Assembly: GCA_903848435.1 (NCBI GenBank)
Contig: CAINGG010000494.1
Coordinates: 1-7,451 of the forward strand
Origin: an uncultured Actinomycetes bacterium
Lineage (GTDB): Bacteria; Actinomycetota; Actinomycetes; S36-B12
Direction of reading: 5' to 3'
DNA length: 7,451 nt
Shown: one piece after another, positions 6,397 to 7,451 of the stretch
Position numbering within the stretch: the stretch's first letter is position 1
Layout of the letters: the number at the start of each line of letters is the position of its first letter
The notes under the pieces: model-generated
Seen by the model: the letters and a program-made list of their open reading frames with translations, nothing else
The model's database searches: none
Told to the model about the DNA's origin: nothing
Translations under genes and position numbers: made by a program

Positions 6397-6796
6397 CGCC
6401 GGTCGGTCCGCGACGACGCGCTGCGGACTGCGCGAATGCCAGCACGGCGACCATGGCGACGGCATAGCAGTAGATCGCCATGACGAGGGCGACGGTCGAC
6501 TGGACATAGGCGACCAGCGCGAATCCGACGCACACGAGCAGCGCGCTGCTCAGGCCCATCGCCACGCGCCCGCTCGGGCGATCTCCTGAGAGGAATCCCA
6601 GGACGACACCGGCTGTCGGCGCGACGAGCGCGACCACCGCTGCCACGACACTTCCGACCAGCCGCGCCTCGGGGAACTGCCCGTCCACGCCGGTCACCAG
6701 GGCCCATGCCACGGCACAACCCACCGGGGTGAGGCCGACGGCTATCCACGCCCACACGGTGCGCGCCCTGGTGACCCCATCGACTACTCCTCCCAC
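6377..6796 (-). CDS. Small four-helix membrane protein, unknown function
   Basis: The 139-residue protein, from GTG 6796, has four predicted membrane helices at about 14-35, 46-69, 76-97 and 100-122, with a basic ARRR cluster at 126-129 after the last. I recognise no family. The frame stays open to 7072 upstream, but that part is non-hydrophobic, Arg-rich and runs through the divergent regulator, so it is a shadow. The start is uncertain. GTG 6796 overlaps the end of the 32-residue ORF by 13 bases. A second GTG at about residue 14 is too close to helix 1. The best Shine-Dalgarno, GGAGGAG, precedes an ATG at 6780 that is out of frame by one base (see findings). Coupled translation with the upstream small ORF is likely. 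Its stop lies inside the convergent SGNH-like gene. Confidence 0.75.
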   Translation of the reverse strand: MGGVVDGVTRARTVWAWIAVGLTPVGCAVAWALVTGVDGQFPEARLVGSVVAAVVALVAPTAGVVLGFLSGDRPSGRVAMGLSSALLVCVGFALVAYVQSTVALVMAIYCYAVAMVAVLAFAQSAARRRGPTGVTSPRA

Positions 6797-6882
6797 GGCT
6801 GCCGGAATCCCTCGACGTCCGCTATCTCCTCGACGGCACCATGGGAGTACTCCTCGTAGGTCTCCGGATCGCGTTCGGTCAT
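6784..6882 (-). CDS. 32-residue acidic small protein (candidate)
   Basis: ATG 6882 opens a 32-codon frame ending at TAG 6784. The product, MTERDPETYE... ending in FRQPWEE, is strongly acidic, has no Cys, and has no membrane or signal segment. Support for its being real: TAGCGT sits exactly 7-12 bases before the ATG, its frame ends where the next gene begins, and its last codons supply a GGAGGAG ribosome binding site for that gene. I recognise no family. It may be a regulatory leader peptide, a small partner of the membrane protein, or a chance frame. Confidence 0.5.
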   Translation of the reverse strand: MTERDPETYEEYSHGAVEEIADVEGFRQPWEE

Positions 6883-6888
6883 GCGGCG

Positions 6889-6894
6889 ACGCTA
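6889..6894 (-). promoter_or_regulatory. -10 element (TAGCGT), leaderless geometry for the 32-residue ORF
   Basis: TAGCGT matches TANNNT and occupies positions -12 to -7 relative to ATG 6882. No Shine-Dalgarno precedes that ATG. This is the arrangement expected for a leaderless actinobacterial transcript covering the small ORF and the membrane protein. Confidence 0.45.
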
Positions 6895-6933
6895 GGAAGG
6901 ATCCGGGCCAGGCATCGATTGGCGTCATCCACT

Positions 6934-6941
6934 GACCGGTC
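6934..6941. promoter_or_regulatory. 8-bp palindrome GACCGGTC, possible operator
   Basis: GACCGGTC is a perfect palindrome at about -34 to -27 of the regulator gene's inferred start, in the 85-base gap between two divergent genes. A binding site for the regulator encoded alongside is possible. Eight bases of mostly G/C is weak evidence. Confidence 0.2.
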
Positions 6942-6955
6942 TGACTACCGCGACG

Positions 6956-6961
6956 TATCCT
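6956..6961 (+). promoter_or_regulatory. -10 element (TATCCT), leaderless geometry for the regulator gene
   Basis: TATCCT matches TANNNT and lies at -12 to -7 relative to GTG 6968, with no Shine-Dalgarno upstream. The same hexamer followed by TCG occurs on the - strand at 5160, as the proposed -10 of the doxX-like operon. Confidence 0.5.
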
Positions 6962-6967
6962 TCGCGG

Positions 6968-7451
6968 GTGCCGCATTCGCATCTGGCCGAGGGGTCGCAG
7001 GGTGGTCCCCGCGACATCTTCGACTTCTGCAATCACCTGGCCTGGGAGGTCGGCGGCCCTGTGCTCATCCACGACTCCGCCTGGGGAGTGGTGGCCTACT
7101 CGACTCTCAACCAGCCCATCGACGATGCGCGACGTTCGATCATCTTGCGCCGCCAGGTGCCGGATGTCGACGCCGAGCAGCGCATTATCGAGCTCGCCCA
7201 GGTCAACTTCGACGGCGACGAGGACCTTTTCGAGACGCCGGAAGTACCCGGTATCCAGTCACGGCGCGTGGTTGCGTCCGTCCGTGTCATGGGGGTCAGG
7301 GTCGGCTCGATCTGGGCCGCGGAGTCGGCCGGTCCGCTTCACCCAGACGCCCATTCACTGCTTCGCGCGGCAGCCAAGCAGGCGGCGTTCTACTTCCAGG
7401 TGCAGGCAGACTGGAGTGGGCGCGAGCACGAGGTCTTCGTGCGGATCCTGC
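6968..7451 (+). CDS. PucR/CdaR-family transcriptional regulator, N-terminal part (truncated by window)
   Basis: The visible 161 residues match the N-terminal sensor half of actinobacterial PucR/CdaR-type activators. VGGPVLIHDSAWGVVAYST (28-46) is a GAF/PAS-like strand pair. QPIDDARRSIILRRQVP (49-65) matches the family's D-x-x-R-x-x-x-I-x-x-R stretch. RRVVASVRVMGVRVGSIWAAES (99-120) and a helix LLRAAAKQAAFYFQ (131-144) follow. The C-terminal PucR helix-turn-helix should lie beyond the window. GTG 6968 is chosen because TATCCT stands at leaderless spacing. The gene diverges from the 32-residue ORF and membrane protein, so it may regulate them or itself. The effector is unknown; named members of the family respond to purine catabolites or sugar acids, but that does not transfer to this protein. 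Confidence 0.85.
   Translation, partial: MPHSHLAEGSQGGPRDIFDFCNHLAWEVGGPVLIHDSAWGVVAYSTLNQPIDDARRSIILRRQVPDVDAEQRIIELAQVNFDGDEDLFETPEVPGIQSRRVVASVRVMGVRVGSIWAAESAGPLHPDAHSLLRAAAKQAAFYFQVQADWSGREHEVFVRIL

Overview
The window is GC-rich and densely packed, with short gaps and overlapping gene ends. It looks like chromosomal DNA of an actinomycete (Actinomycetota). Supporting signs are the G/C-biased third codon positions, lipoprotein and secreted-protein signal peptides, a PucR/CdaR-type regulator, and several genes whose start codon sits exactly at the expected transcription start behind a TANNNT -10 element (leaderless arrangement). Nothing resolves the genus. I see no rRNA, tRNA, CRISPR, insertion sequence or phage gene, and no gene-free stretch over 100 bases.

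Layout. 26-516 (-): a small lipoprotein with a dirigent/allene-oxide-cyclase-like barrel, broken by a one-base frame slip in a run of four A. 583-1482 (+): a proline-iminopeptidase-type alpha/beta hydrolase, diverging from it. 1514-2029 (+): a secreted YcnI-like (DUF1775) candidate copper-binding protein, ending one base before the convergent 2031-4184 gene. 2031-5113 (-): a compact three-gene operon read doxX-like membrane protein, then a lipoprotein of unknown function, then a 717-residue [4Fe-4S] molybdopterin oxidoreductase; the last two overlap by ATGA. 5178-5666 (+): a Cys-type glutathione peroxidase diverging from the operon, with -10 boxes of the two directions overlapping. 5740-6396 (+): a membrane-anchored SGNH-hydrolase-like domain lacking both the catalytic Ser and His, probably a pseudoenzyme. 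6377-6796 (-): a four-helix membrane protein, preceded and overlapped by a 32-residue acidic ORF at 6784-6882 (-), which is not previously obvious. 6968 to the end (+): the N-terminal part of a PucR/CdaR-family regulator, cut by the window edge.

How the genes may work together. The centre is a redox neighbourhood: a DoxX-type membrane protein, an envelope lipoprotein and a cytoplasmic-looking molybdoenzyme form one transcription unit, and a thiol peroxidase shares its promoter region. The substrate of the molybdoenzyme cannot be read from the sequence. The regulator at the right end diverges from the 32-residue ORF/membrane protein pair and may control it, but this is inferred only from position. 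The most notable observations are the dead SGNH domain, the unrecognised small ORF, the repeated leaderless promoter geometry, the overlapping divergent promoters, and two places where one extra base in a four-base homopolymer would give a better gene.
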